Source: Cotesia glomerata (taxonomy: Eukaryota > Arthropoda > Insecta > Hymenoptera > Braconidae). Taken from it: 64,000 nucleotides of DNA. How positions within the stretch are numbered: position 1 is the first letter of the stretch; the number at the start of each line of letters is the position of its first letter. Shown here piece by piece: positions 1-15,353 of the stretch. Under the pieces are notes generated by a model that searched no databases, was not told where the DNA came from, and saw only the letters and a list, made by a program, of their open reading frames with translations. The stretch covers positions 2,046,001 through 2,110,000 of the forward strand of contig NC_058159.1 of assembly GCF_020080835.1 (NCBI RefSeq), given 5' to 3'. A program made the translations under genes and the position numbers.

Positions 1-500
1 TCTTTAAAAGTATCAATAATTAAGAAATTACCTTGTATTTTGTCTACTATTGACATTTTTAAAGATATAAGCTCACCCCAACATTACACTCATTAAGACC
101 TTTTATTTGAGTACCCACATCAATTTTTCATATATTTCATATATTTATATATATAAATATGTATATATGAAAAATATATCAAAATGCATGTGGGTACTCA
201 AATGAAAGCTCTTGATAAGTGTAATATCGAGATGAGTTTATATCTTCAAAAATATCAATAATTAAGAAAGTACCTTTTATCTTTTGAAATCTTGAAAATT
301 TTAAAGATATAAGCTCACCCTGACATTACACTCATCGAGACTTTTCATTTGAGTACCCACATCAATTTTTCATATATTTATATATATGTATATATGAAAA
401 ATTTATGAAAATGCATGTAAGATGAGTGTAAGATCAAGATGAGCTTATATCTTTCAAAACGTCAATAATTAAAAAAGTACAGTGCAATTTAATAAAAGAA
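1..500. mobile_element. Helitron family A fragment with two palindromic units
   Basis: This is the truncated right part of a family-A element (see 4760-5812). Two hairpin units (about 50-260 and 293-470) each have a left arm through AAGCTCACCCC...TTTGAGTACCCACATC and a mirrored right arm GTGGGTACTC...GAGCTTATATC around a TA-rich loop. The right arm of the second unit has lost the GTGGGTACTC part. The family tail (ACAGTGCAATTTAA) is followed by unrelated sequence near 500, so the CTAG end is missing. Confidence 0.75.
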
Positions 501-564
501 TGATTTATAATTGACTATTTATTTTTTTTAAGTTTTAATTATAGGATTAAATATCAAAGCCTAC

Positions 565-729
565 TTGAAGCAGCGGGTGAGCGTAGAACTCATTCAAAAA
601 ATCCATTATAGTGTCTGCTTGCAAAGTCGTGCTGCACACTACAACGTGTTTCTCATTTTGCGCTCGATGCGACGAATATGATCCACCGAGTTTCTGCCTT
701 TCCATCCACGTGAATGCCAGTTGCTCGAA
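565..729 (-). CDS. slo2: slo2 exon, post-S6 linker and start of RCK1
   Basis: The exon is 165 bases (55 codons, phase 0), with acceptor GACAG and donor GTAGGC. It begins FEQLAFTWMERQKLGG and continues with the SHRAQNEKHVVVC motif that opens the first RCK nucleotide-binding-like fold, ending DFLNEFYAHPLLQ. It is the last exon in the window. The next residues expected in the family would lie left of base 1. Confidence 0.96.
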
Positions 730-3700
730 CTGTCAATGCAAACAGATAACAGATTATTAATATTTAAATTTATATTTTTTTTATTTGATTAACAATAAAT
801 ACCGTTGGAAAATAATTAGTAGGCTTTTCTGATAAAATTTCCGGCTTCAATTTTCAGCGCTAATGCACAAATTACGCAGATTGAATGTCAAATATTTGAC
901 GGGAAAAAGTTTCCCAGCGGTAATTTAAATTTATCGTTTTTAATTAACAGTGAACACACGGATTTTACTCGCGGGAAATATTTTATATTCCGCGGAAAAA
1001 TTTTACTGTTAATATTTAAGTTATGTGTTGCGCTGGGATTTCACTCCTATTCGGTTTAAAAAGTTTTGGAGACTATTTTTTATTAAAAAAAAAATTTTTT
1101 CATTTTTTTTTTTTCCAGTAACATAAATTTTTTATTTTTTTTTTTACAATAAATCATATAAAAACAAATTATTTGTATTTCATACTTTACTTTATTTCAT
1201 ATTCAAATATTTTTTTTTCTAAAATTAATCAAAAAAATTTTTTTCTCAATTGTTTATTTTTATCCATAAAATAAGAGAAAAACTTATATATTCATAATAC
1301 AAATATCAAACATGAAGTAAATTTTATTAACTACAAATTAACTCTTAAGTACTTCGTGTGTAGGCGAATAAATTAAATTTACTTCAAAGTACTTCAGTAA
1401 ATGCTGTAATTTATTAACTTTATCATTAATAATTTATCGACCAATGAAAAGGGTAGTTATTCATGTTCAAAGTAGCTTGCGGAGACTTAACTTCATTCAA
1501 ACCATTACTTCACGATAATAAAATAGAAAGACTTTTCTATTTCTATGAATTTCAAAATTAATCTTCACTTAATCTTAAAAAGTCACTCAAAATAAATGCG
1601 CTGTTAATTGCAACATTTATTAACGCTATTATAAATGAAATAAATAAAATAAATGCTAATACTTTTAAGAAAAAACAAATTCGCTCGGTATTAAATGAGA
1701 TAAAACATAAAAGTACACAAGCAATTTTTAATTACTTGAGTTTTAAAAACCCATAAAATTTTTTTCCAGCTAAATAAAAGTTTTTCAAGAGACAGTTCAG
1801 ACAAACAGAATTTTTTTTAATTTACTTTCAATTTAAAGTTTAAGTACTCTGTTTTGTTTGTATAAAAAACTAATTACAAACAATTGGATTCAGAGTAAAT
1901 AAATAAATACAAAAGTGGGTATTTAAAAAATTTATTCGAATGGGAAAAAAAAAATTTCTCTTAGCAAGTTATGTTTTATCAAGTAAAATGTGAACTAGAA
2001 TAATTCGTCTTATACAATTTGTCGGTTATCTTTTTCACAAGTCTCTTTCTTGTACGCGTCGTTTTATGAGATAAAAAAAAAAGAACAAGGGTAACTCAAA
2101 GGAACTCGTAAAAAGGAAAATAAAAGCAAATAGTTAAAAAATAAAAAAAAATTCTCTGTAGTGGAAGAAGAGATAAAGTTGAAATAAAATATAATAAAAT
2201 TAAGGAAATTGTGTTATTGAAAAAAGTATGATTTTTACGACGCGTTACTTAGCTTTTGTTGAAGGTTAAATTTTTTTATTATTATCAACTTTTATTTTTT
2301 TTACTTGCATTATTTGAAGCTACATTGTATTTTTTATCTGTGAAAAAGAAATAAGAAGCCGTAATTTCATAAAAAGAATTAAGGTAAAGCACACAAAGAG
2401 TGCCAGAATGAATTATCAGTCGGGCGGTTTAAATATTTGAAAGCTCAAGTTAATAATTTATTATTTCGTCTTCACTTTGAGGATCAAGCCCGGACGAGTA
2501 TAAATGTATGAATGTAAACATATATATGCATGAGAACGGGAAAGTAAAGGGAGAATGAGCAAGAGGATTGACGGATGGCCGACGTTGGTGTAAAAACCGG
2601 CTGTGGGTGCAATTCTGTCGACATTGCGTCCAATCTGTCGGTGTCGGTGTCGGTACTCTCGTTGCCGGGGGTGACAATACTCATTGCTGCCAACTGTAAT
2701 ACGTCTAGTCTCAATGTATGTTCTACAAATTGTCGATTAATTAACTTTATCAAATCATTGATCATGCTACTTTTCTTTTTTTAAATAAAATTACAATTTT
2801 TTAATTTTTTTTAACATTGTTAGTTTTGTTTGGTTAATTTTGAATTTCTTTAATTATTAATAAAATTTTATCACATAAATTTTCGGATTTTTTTATTTAT
2901 TCAACTTGTAAAGACAAATAATTCAGAGAAAGACAATTTAAATTTCTTTTTTTTGTTTTTAAGAACTTTTTTTTACCTAACGATTGAAATTTAAAATATT
3001 TTTTTTTTAATCATTTTATTTTTAATTAATTTTTTGTGTAAAAAAAAATTAAAAAAAAAGGAAATTTTTAAAATGTCAATTAGTTATTTTGATAATTTTT
3101 TGAAAAAAATAATTTTTCTCAATAATTATTGTATTTTTTAATAAATTTTGAAAGAAAAAATCTTAAATATCATTTTTCTAGCTTAAAAAATTAAAAATCA
3201 TCTAATTAAAAAATTAAAATTAGTTATTTTGATAATTTTTTGAAAAAAATAATTTTTCTCAATAATTATTGTATTTTTTAATAAAATTTGAAAGAAAAAA
3301 TGTTAAATATCATTTTTCTAGCTTAAAAAATTAAAAGTCATGTAATTAAAAAATAAAAATTAGTTATTTTGATAATTTTTTGAAAAAAAAAATTTTTCTC
3401 AATGATTATTGTATTTTTTAATGAATTTTGAAAAAAAAAATTCATAAAATTTTTCCACACAAATTTGCAGATTAATATTTGATTTTTTGTGTAGAAAAAA
3501 AAAAATAAAAGAAAAGAAAATTTTAAAAATGTCAATTAGTTATTTTGATAATTTTTTGAAAAAAATAATTTTTCTCAATGATTATTGTATTTTTTAATGA
3601 ATAAAAAAAAAGTTAAATATCATTTTTCTAGCTTGAAGAATAATAAATCATATAATTAAAAAATTATAAAAATTTTTTAAAATATTTCTTAACTTATTAT

Positions 3701-6700
3701 TCCAATTTTCTGACTAAAATTTTTAAAATTCCCAAAAAAATAAAAATATTTTGTCTTAAATCATAAAAATTTTTTTTTAACGTTTTAACTTTTTTAATTA
3801 TAACAACAAATAAAAATGTTTTTTGAACCCACCTGTGTTGGCAGAACTAACAGCGCGACACATATCATGCAGACCATATAAAGCTGGGAAGGCCAAATGT
3901 CTGGCACGAAGTCTCCATATCCTACAGTAGAAAAGGTAACCACCACGAAATACGTGCTTTGAAACAAATTTAGTTGTCTGTGACCTGCTCGCTGAAAGTG
4001 CTGGATTCCGCACACGCTTAAACATTTAAAATAATAAAATAAAATAAACTAAAGTTAAGTTAATTTAATTTTATTTAATCCACCTTTCACTCAACCGTAA
4101 TAATAATTGAGCTTAACAGGATTGGAGGCACCTTGTACCACAGAAGGATAAATATTTAGAAACCGGTCACTGGGACAAACAAGACGAGTCCGCTCAAAAA
4201 GTTAAATTAACTTCAAATAAGTTGGGAAAATTAAATCTATTGTATAACATTAAACATTAAATATTAAACTGTCGAGTTGGGTGTACACTGCTACAGCTGA
4301 AATTTTCAGTTTTTGTAACAATAAGAATGAAACTAGGAGCTACTTAGGGGACTATTTATCGTCAAATATTAGTTCACTTGAATGGAACTTAAGAAGTTCT
4401 GTTGACGTCTACTTATAGTTAAGTCTCCACTCGACTTTTACTTTATAGCTAACTTAGATTCCTCAGGACTTGAATTACTGTTACTGTATTATATACAGAC
4501 CTGTAACCTGTAACCTGAATCTCCATGTTGGAGAGACACACTCGTATCAACTCAAGTCGATTATTCATGCAACCTACTTCTTAACTTTAACGACTCGAGC
4601 CCATGGATATTCAATCATTTTTATTTATTCAATAATTCCGGGTTTAAAAAAATTCAATCTACTATTTCATTTATTCTATAAATTAAAGGTCAGTATTCAC
4701 CCGATTTTTTCTCACATTTTTAGCGGGTTAATTTTTTAGGGAAAAAAATTTATTTTTAATCTATATTATTAAGAGAATAAGAAAAATTTTGTGTCCAAGA
4801 TAGTCATATGATAAAATCAGCTTTTTTAGTAAAATTTAGTGTCATTACAAAGGTCTTGATTTTAATTTGTGCCTTTTCAAGATTTCATATCATTCTCACC
4901 GATAGTCAATTTATTACGATAAATATTTAGGCTGCATTCGAAAATGCTCTATCTCTAGATATATAATTAAGAAATGACCTTGTATCTTAAGAATTATTGA
5001 CATTTTCAAAGATATAAGCTCATCCCGATGTTACACTCATCTAGACCTTTCATTTGAGTACCCACATCAATTTTTCATATATTTCATATATTTATGTATA
5101 TGTATATATGAAAAATATATCAAAATACATGTGGGTATTCAATGAAAGCTCTTGATGAGTGTAACATCGGGATGAGCTTATATCTTTAAAAATGTCAATT
5201 CTTAAGAAATTACAGTGGAATTTAATATAATTAAAAAATGACCTTGTATCTTGTGAACTATGGATATTTTCAAAGATATATACTCACCCCGACATTACAC
5301 TCATCGAGACCTTTCATTTATGTACCCTATCAATTTTTAATATATTTATATATATTATATACATGTATATATGAAAAATATATCAAAAATGCATGTGGGT
5401 ACTCAAATGAAAGCTCTTGATGAGTATAACATCGGGATGAGCTTATATCTTAAAAAATGTCAATAATTAAGAAATGACGTTGTATTTTGTCAACGATTGA
5501 CATTTTTAAAGATATAAGCTCATCCCGATGTTACACTCATCGAGACCTTTCATTTGAGTACCCACATCAATTTTTCATATATTTATATATATTATATATT
5601 TGTAAATATGAAAAATATATGAAAATTCATGTGGGTACTCAAATGAAAGCTCTTGATGATTATAACATCAGGATGAGCTTATATCTTTATAAACGTCAAT
5701 ATTTAAGAAGTTACAGTGCAGTTTAACCAAAGTCATTACTTAATAAAGCAAAATTTTATTTATTTATAGTTCATAAGTCACAGCAGTCACAAAATGACTA
5801 CAAGGTTACTAGTTTTTTTTTTTTTTAATATAGTACTAAAAAGATAATAAAAAGATGTAATTGTCTTTTATGACATATTTGTAGATTTATATTGATAAAA
5901 ACATTAACTTGAATCAAGAGAAAAATTTTTGATCTAACAAAATTATTTTTGAAATTTAAAATTTATCATTTAAAAAAATTTTTTAGCTAGAAAAATTTAT
6001 CAGTTAAAAAATAATAAATTAAAATTAAATTAGCAACTATATAATAAACATATCTAATTATTTTCTAGTTATTTAGTAAAAAAAAAAAAAAATAACTAAA
6101 TGTTTTGCTGATATTTAACAAAATTTTGAAATATTAGAAGTATGATTTGATTTAAAAAAAAAGTAATGATTAAAGATAAATCAATAGGTAAGTAACGACT
6201 TGTTTTTTGTTCAACTGGATTCTGGCGAGAGGGTAACTAAAAGAAGCTCGAGAGCAAGAGAGTTGAAAGTCTAGAGCAGACTAGTCAGTCGATTAGTTAT
6301 TTATTGGTGGCCTACATCGTATCACCGTTTACTTATTGGACACATTGTACATGTAGATGGATAAATGTATAATAGAGAATGTAGAATGCAGAATGAAGAT
6401 AGATAATGAAGAATAGAGGCGAAGGGGGGGTATCGGTGGCCACACGACCACCGGCTGTCGACTCTCACAAATCCGACATGTATCAAACTATTTCGTTGGA
6501 TCTGCTCTGTCCTGTATGTACATTATATCTAAGTATATTATTATGCCTGGGAGTCTATTATTGGCTCGTGTGACCCGACGGAAATCGACTTTAGTCGGCA
6601 TACAGAATTATTTACAAATACTTTTCAGACTAGGTAAGGTATACTCGACACTTTGTAACACAACCCCTCGGCGTCTGACTGCAGACACTTTTTCTTTATT

Positions 6701-9700
6701 ATTTTATTTAATATTGTTTATACACCAAAGTCCATTTTTTATTCAATAAAATCTTTTAATATTTCACCTTTTGATTATTTTTAGACACTGATTTTCCAGG
6801 AGTATTTTAACGTCATGCTTGCTGTTTTAATCCTGCTCTACTTTTTATTTTTAAACAGATATTTTATTCATAAGAATTTTTTTTTATATAAAAAAATCAT
6901 AAGTCTGAATTTGGATGAGAAAAATTTTTTTTTTTATTGGGTGAGATTTTTTTTTAGTATTAAGATTTTTTACTGATTTTAAAAATCTCAAATTTTTTTG
7001 AACCAGAAAAAAACTAAAATTTTTGTAATCTATATTATTGAGAGAATAAGCAAAATTTTGTGGCCCGTGTATTTATATGATAAAATGAGTTTTTATGGTT
7101 AAATTTGGTATCGTTGAAAATAAGAAATGAGCTTGTATCATAAACTATTAACATTTTTAAAGATATAAGCTCATCCAAATGTTACACTCATCAAAACCAT
7201 TCATTAAGAACTAGCATAGCATTTACCCGCTGCTTCGCTCGCGTTGAAGTCTTTCAATAAATATCAAAGATCATTACATTCCAATAGAACTGAATCAATG
7301 TGATTCAAATTTTTTGACAAACAATTTTTTTATTTTTCGTAAAAAATAAATTTTTTTTTTTAATAAAAAGTATCCTATGTTACTTCTAATACTTCCAAGA
7401 ATATGTGTACAAAGTTTCATGATGATCGGTTAAGTAGTTTTTGCGTGAAAGCGTAACAAACAAACTTACATTCACATTTATAATATTAGTAGGGATTAAG
7501 AAATTACCTTGTATCGCGTGAAATATTGACATTTTTAAAGATATAAGCTCATCCCGATGTTACACTCATCAAGACCTTTCATTTGAGTACCCAAATCAAT
7601 TTTTCATATATTTATATATATTATATATATGTATAAATGAAAAATATATGAAAATGCATGTGGGTACTCAAATGAAAGCTCCTCATGAGTGTAACATCGG
7701 CATGAGCTTATATCTTTAAAAACGTCAATATTTAAGAAAGTACAGTGCAATTTAACAAAAGTCATTATTTAATAAAGCAAAATTCAACTTATTTATAGTT
7801 CACAAGTTACGGCAGTCACATAATTACTGCAAGGTTGCCAGTTTGGAATAAAATTTTTTAATTGCGAGATTTTTTTAAAGATCCAAATAAAAACAGTGTT
7901 TCATATCGAGAAATAATATCGCAAAAAAGTGTATTGATAATAAAAAATGATTATTTATTGTGACATGAAAAGTGTTTAACGGTGAGCTGTAAACTCTTTA
8001 CAAGGACATAAAAAATGTCAAGAAAACCGTAACACATAGCAAGTGAAAGTTATTTTGTATTTTTCGACCCGCGAGTGAAAATAACCTCAGAAGAAGAAGA
8101 GAAAGAGAAAGAGGAAGAAACGTAGGATATTATTATTGTCCCTGGGGTAGTTATTCCTGGACAGCGAGGGAGGTAATGTGGTTCAATGGGATCTACTCCT
8201 GTAGCAATAAAACACGATGTACAATTCTCGCTTGGATTCGATTTTATCCGCGATTGAGCGGAGCACAAGTGCCCGACGTTTGACAATTTTAAAATAAAGT
8301 TTTCTGGCGTAAACACCGGCTCTGTAGCTTCCAATACAACTCCCCTTGCCTCTTCCGCTTTCCTGAGCTGTCGCGACCTGAGCGAACCCACCATTTTCTC
8401 AACAGTTTACTTAGCCACCCTCTTTACATTTTCATTCGTCTCATTCTTTTTACCGAGCAATATTTAATTTTTTATTTGGGGAAAAAACATCTATTGAAAG
8501 TTTAAATTATTTTTTACATTCTATCGAATTATTTCTTGTTTTACTTCATCCACTTTGGCTTGAAACTTTATTTTTAAAATAGCTCGGAGTTTTTAAATGA
8601 AATTTTTAATAATAAAAAAAGTGAGTTATGAAAAATAAATTTATATGGTTAGATACGAGATATAAGTAAAGATACCGGCATCTGAAGCTCGTGACATGGC
8701 TTTTTCGACCGTCAAAGAACCTCTACTCGCGGGCAAGTATCTACTGGTGGTATTGTATATTATAGATATATATATTGTTGAGAAATAACTCCCTCATCGC
8801 ATATTGTACATAAGGGCGTAGCAAGTTTGCACTTTAGATTTAATGGTAACTCTCTATTGTACCTTTTTTTTTTCTTTACTCTCGCCCCCTTTTATCGCTA
8901 CGCTACCACCACCCTCTTTACACTTGACTGTGACAGTTATGTCCATATAACGTTACTTTTCATGCTGGCACACCTTGACCACGACTAAAGTATCTTGTGT
9001 AATTATAATACATTATATTTATTACCAAGTGAATAAGTTAAAAAAAAATTTTTTATAATTTAATTTTTATTTAAATTATTATTATTATGAGAAAAATTTT
9101 TTTAATGTTTATTTCTTTATTTTTTAAATTTATTTAAAATCAATCCTAGAATTTTTGAAAAATTTTTTTTTTTTTAAGATTAAAAGACGCGTATAAGAAA
9201 TAGTATTTTTCTTACCTAGGGCAGGAAAATAAGAAATCTGAGGCTTTCTTATTTCCTGCCCGTGGTGAGAATATTATTTTTCTCCTCGACGGAGGCGGAA
9301 AGCGGCATTTTCATTTAGCGCAGCGGGCGGAAAATTGACGCAACCGCCCGGAGGGGAGAAAATTTATTTATTATTATTTCAGTAATTTTTTACATTTATA
9401 AGGTAATTAGAGCATGGAAAAAAGTAAACTGTAATAAATAATAGTCAATTTATAATAAGTAATGATCAACTGGAAAAAATTACCATTTCAAAAAGTAAAA
9501 TCGAGATTTTAACAATCACTTTATAATATTTATCATTTAAATGCTACAATTTATTATTTACATGGAAGAAAATACTATTTCAAACAGTAATATTCGCTAT
9601 GTGAAAGTCCAAAATGTTAAAGTATAATAATTAAGAATTTTGACTTTGATATTTATCATTTCGTACCTAAAAAATGATCTTATGATATGTAAAAAATATA

Positions 9701-12700
9701 AACTGCAGTTACTAAATTTCTATACAAGCAACGACAATATTTACGAAGTAAAATGGTAAATTTTAAACGCAACGCTAAAAATCAAACTATAATTATTGAT
9801 TTGCTTGGACTGGTAAAATATATATTTTAAGAGTAGAATTTTTACTGTTTCAAATGTTGAATTCTCCGAGTGTGAGACCTTCTCCTTCTCCTCACAGTAT
9901 AGACTATATATTGAAGCGGCAATTTTTACTGTTCGAAACTGTAATTTTTTAAGATGATAGAGTCGTTATTTACTATAGTGACAGCTACTAATCACATTCT
10001 AGATATTAAATTATAAATTGTGGCTTTTACACTTTGTACATTAAGTTTTGTGATATTTAGATTTGTGCCACCCCGATGTCTGCTGTGCTGTTTTAAACTA
10101 TAAAAATTAACCGAAATCCGAGTGAATTTTACAGTTTCCTTTTTTCCGTGAGAAAAAAAAATAATTTAAATCGTTCTGTAGAGCCAAAAGGGCCTAAAAT
10201 TAGCAATTCACCCTTTTGGCATTAGTAATGCCACACGATTAAATGATTTTTCTTTTCTTAAGTTAAATTTAGTATCCTTTAAAAATTTTTTTTGCCCTCC
10301 GGGCGGAAAGTGGCAACTTTCGTCCCGCTGCGCTAAACTAAGTTGCCGCTTTTCGCCTCCGTCGGACAAAAATAGCTCCTCGGGAAGTAAGCTCAGATCA
10401 CAAGCTGACCTCGGCTTCGCCTCGGCCAACAATTACATGTGATCTGGAGACATTTCTTACTTTACTTCCCTAGGTGTGTAATATACTATTGACCTGAATT
10501 TATGCCTTTTAAAATTTTTATTCGGTCCTATAAGATAGTTTATTAATTTTTTTTAGTAACAGTCAATTTTTATTGTTTTTCTAGCAGTTATTAATAATTT
10601 ATTGGTTATTAATTTAATTCTGTAATAGTAAATAATATTTTTAAAATAGAATACAAAAATACCCAAATTATAAATATTTTGTAATTAAAAATATCGAAAA
10701 ACCATCAAGCAAAAATTTTTTAAATTAAATTGATAAAAAAAATGTTGTCTCTTTTGCTTGAATGGTATATCATAATCAAAGCCTGAAACTCTATTTATAA
10801 AATATTAAATAAAATGTATTTCAAAGTAAAAAATATTTAACTTTAATATCAAGATTGAAATGCATTAAAGTAAAGCTACTCGAAGAGATTGCTAATTGCA
10901 TTTCTGTACTAAAAGATAAACTTATAAAAGTGTATGACGTGATTCTGTAAAATCTACGCTAAAGTCCAATTTATATGTGTATATTTTATACATATAAACT
11001 TAAAGCTTGCGCGGTGTACGGTATAGGGCATAAAGTATAGAGTATAATGTTAGATATTTTTCTCGGGTCCTGAACACAAGATAATACGTGAAATGAGTTT
11101 GAGTGGGTGCGGCATGACGTAGAAAGATCGATGTCAAATGAGCACATTGTATTATATGACGAGCGGGTTAATATTTTATAATGCGAAAGCCACTTGAGAT
11201 TTGTCACGCGAACTTTTTCTCATTTCCTATCATTATTTTTTATTTATATATTTGTTATGCTCTCGAAATTCATTAGCAATTAATACTTAGTCTCTGCTAA
11301 TTAAATAAAGTCTGCCTGTGGCTATCGAATTGGTATTCTTTATCAAGTGAATTTTTTTAATAATCGGAGTTTGATTACCGATTGTTAGTTTTTAATTTTA
11401 AAAATAACTTTTTTCAATCCATTGTTATAAAAATATTTGAATAATTACATAATGGTAAAAAAATTAATTAACACTGAGAAATTCAAAGGAAAAATATATA
11501 AATATTAAAACGTAAATGTGAGTATTAAATGTAAGTAACGTTGGATTCCAGGCTGCATACTTTAATTAATTAACTTAAATTTACTGTAAAAAATTTAGTA
11601 AGCCGCTTCAGCACGTACCAAAGTTATAGTAAAAAATATTATTTTTTTTATTATTATTATTATTATAAGTATAGTTATTGTTATTACAGTATCTTCTCAT
11701 TATATATTCTTCACAAGCTCCCGGCTATTCAGATTATTGACCACCGAAAAATTTAATGACTTATTTATTTACAACAAGCTTTTTTAGCAAGTGAGAAAAT
11801 TAACTTGTCGGCTCTGAATTTTGCGTTTAATAAATATCAAAAAAATTAGAATTTTTTACCGAACTATTTTTGTTGTGTCGATATGAGCAAATATTAAGTA
11901 TGAAATATAAAAAATTTTTCTATGAAACTAGAGAGAAATTTTAGATTTTTTTTTTCAATTTGTTATATAAGAACTATACGCTGTACAGTTAAGCAAACTA
12001 CACTTTAACCATAAATGCGACGATATTTCCCGCGCATTTTCATGTTTGTATAACGTACGCAGATATACAGTGTATATATTATGTAGTAGGTCAGTCGGGT
12101 GACCCGAGGGTATCTTAACCCCCGAGGCTGTCGATGTTTACTTGCCGGTTTGTTTTGAACTGTTTAATTTCCTCAGAATTATTTTATAACATTTTTTATC
12201 TTTTAATTTAAATATTTACGGTAAATATTAAATATTACATGTTTGTACTAAAGCGAGAATTTCGTGGTTTTTAGATCGCGAATAATTGCACGGGATTGAT
12301 TTTAAATTGTAGGTTAATTTTAATTCAAAATAGAGAGGTAATTTTGTTGCTACTCAATCAATTATTTAAAATTATTTTAATTTAACTATGTACCTGGTGA
12401 AAACAAGGCACAGTAAAGTCACGCTGAGTATCATCAATTGTTGACTTAAAGCTGATTGAGATCTTTGCATTGCTCTGTGTAAATCATTCTGTAAAAAATA
12501 AATTATTGTTATTATTAAAAATTAATTAATAAATAAAACATTTTCACGGGAATTAATTATAAAAAAATTCTTTTATTTCAAGCGCTATCAATCGCTATTA
12601 AAATGTTGCCAAATTGCAGGCGTGATACACTAAAACGCGTGAGTAAACATCGAGTGAGTTTACAATTGAGCAACATTGCGCTTCTGTCATTTACACATTC

Positions 12701-15291
12701 CGACATTCGTTGCATATTTGATTTGTCAAAATGTTTTTTTTATTTTTTCAATCAAACATTTCCTTTAAAATTTACTTTGTGCCTCCGGCACTGATAAAAT
12801 AAAATAATAAAAATTATCATGATACTATACTATTTTTTTTAAGAGTGCTAGCTATGTTGCTATGAAATTTTACAATAGGTTACCAAGCATTTAAAAATGT
12901 TATACGGTTCTAAAAAATCGATTAAGTTGAAAATAACTCAATGGTTAAAACAAAATACAGAATAAATTACAGAGTTAATTAGTTCTTAAGTTTTAATTAT
13001 TTAAATTGTTATGCTAATAATTTGGTCATCATAGATGTTAATTACTGTGCCATTCAGAAAAAAAAAATGTTCTTGAATCAAGTATATGATTTTAAAGAAC
13101 TTAATATTCTTGATTTAAGTAGAAAAATTCTTAATTTAAGAAAATTATTCTTGATTTAAGGAAATTTTACTTGATTCAAGAATTTTTAGTCTTGATTCAA
13201 GACAATTCAAAATTATATTCTTGGTTCAAGAATTTTTCTCTTGAATCAAGTTAATTTTTTTTTCAGTGCAGTCCTATCATCTATAGTACATATAGAAATC
13301 ATCTCTAAAGGACAGATATTTTGTATTGTACACTATTTAATATGTATTTTTCCAAATATCTGGATTTTCTGGTAATAAATTATTATTATTATTATTATTA
13401 TTATTATTTTTAATATTTCATTATTTCTAAAAACTGGTTTTAATAATTTATAATAAATTTTCAGCTTATTGGCTATCCAGTCTGATACAAAAATTTTTTT
13501 CTCTAATTTTTCCTAATATTTAGATATGAATTAAGGATAAATTGTTTATACTTGGAAAAAAATACAGGCTAACAATATTAAGAAAAATTAGAGAAAAAAA
13601 TTGTTGTATTAGACAGGATAGCTAATAAGCTGAAAATTTACTATAAATTATTATTATTATCATTATTGTTGTTGTTGTTATTATTATTATTAGCTTCAAA
13701 TACAAATCATTAATCATGTGATTCAACGCTAGTAAAATATATATAATTATTATTAATATTACTTTATTATTATTATACTTACAAACATATTTTCAAGTGA
13801 ATGTTTAGCCAACCAGCAGTTTAGAAACACGGGTATAAATAAATTTCTCATCGGCGGATAGAGTATCTGCAAAATAATAGTTTTATAATTCAATTTCAGT
13901 AACCAGCTATTTACTCGAACAAATTTTAATTATGATACAAGGATAAAATGAAATTCTCCTATATAGTACTATTAATATCGTATTATACGTCGATGTGAAT
14001 CACTATACCCTCTCTACTTATGCATATACGTAAAGCTAAACAGTAAAGCACCCTCCAAATAATTAATTGTCATAGAGATAAACTCTGTGGATTTTATTGA
14101 CGTATTTGCCGACTAATCCTACTGCAAATATTATGTTTACCATTAATCGGCTGTAATACGTATAATACGGTCTATTTTCCAAAAATATAGAGGATTAAAT
14201 TAAATTTTAAAATATTTAAATAAATTGGATGGAATATAATTTTAAAACAACAATAAAAATATTTAAAATCATCAGTAAGGTTAATTATTCACTTGGAATT
14301 ATTTAACTGGCTCAGGCTTATTGATACGTTTTTAATTTAATTCATTCAAAAACCAATTTGTTTATATAACTATTTATTTATTTTATTTTATTTGCATTCT
14401 ATGATTGCCAAGTTATTATAGTTAACAAGCGCTTACTTTTTATGTAAATACAATACACAACTTGTCGAGGATAAAGAGGATTTTGATATCTCGAAAGACA
14501 TTTTAATAAAACGAAACCGAGGATTTGGGTTTTTTACCGCTGTTTGTTCGAACGTTGCACTGAACAAACGATTATTACTACGTGTTTATAGATACATAAA
14601 AATATAAATGTATGCACTTGTGGGAAAAACTGTGTAAGTATAATATAATACAATATAATAAAATAAAATATAATAGCATTGATAGTTTGCGAACCAAATG
14701 ACACGAACAGCAAAACGTTCTGTTCTTTCGAGCGGGCTTTTTCCGGGACAAAAGCACGTGGAAATTACCTGTCGATATCATAATCATCGAAAAGAAAACG
14801 GCTATGAATATTTATTTATTTATTTTTCCAGCAAGTTTGGTGAATAGAAAAATTTTGTGCTTTATTCAAAAATTGATTTTATGCTGCTGTTTTAATTAAA
14901 ACAAATCAAAGTTACATTTTTGTATTCAGTAAAAACAATTTTAGACAATTAATCCTTTTAAGTATTTGAATCAAGAAATTTTTGGTTCATTTTAAATGGA
15001 GAAATAGTTTTTCTATTTTTTTTTTTTTTAATTCAGTTATTGTCCAGTACAAATTATTCAAAAATTAAATTTTTAGGTCCAGATAAAATCTATATTATTA
15101 AAAGAATAAGAAAAATTTTCTGTCAAGGATAGTCATATGATAAAGTACAATGCAATTTAACATAATTAAGAAACGACCTTGTATCTTGTGAACTATTGAA
15201 ATTTTTAAAGATATAAGCTCATCTCGATGTTACACTCATCGAGACCTTTCATTTGAGTACCCAAATCAATTTTTCATATATTTCATATATT

Positions 15292-15353
<62 letters not shown>

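Noticed and set aside
3794..4025. Second frame through the pore exon
   Set aside because: It is an out-of-frame shadow; only the frame with TVGYGD joins correctly to both neighbouring exons.
4760..5812. CRISPR-like spaced repeats
   Set aside because: The repeated blocks are long palindromes inside Helitron ends in a eukaryotic intron, with no short regular repeats or unique spacers.
10208..10432. Minus-strand frame and its relative at 37304-37504
   Set aside because: Both are translations of the GC-rich hairpin repeat, in different frames and not conserved as protein.
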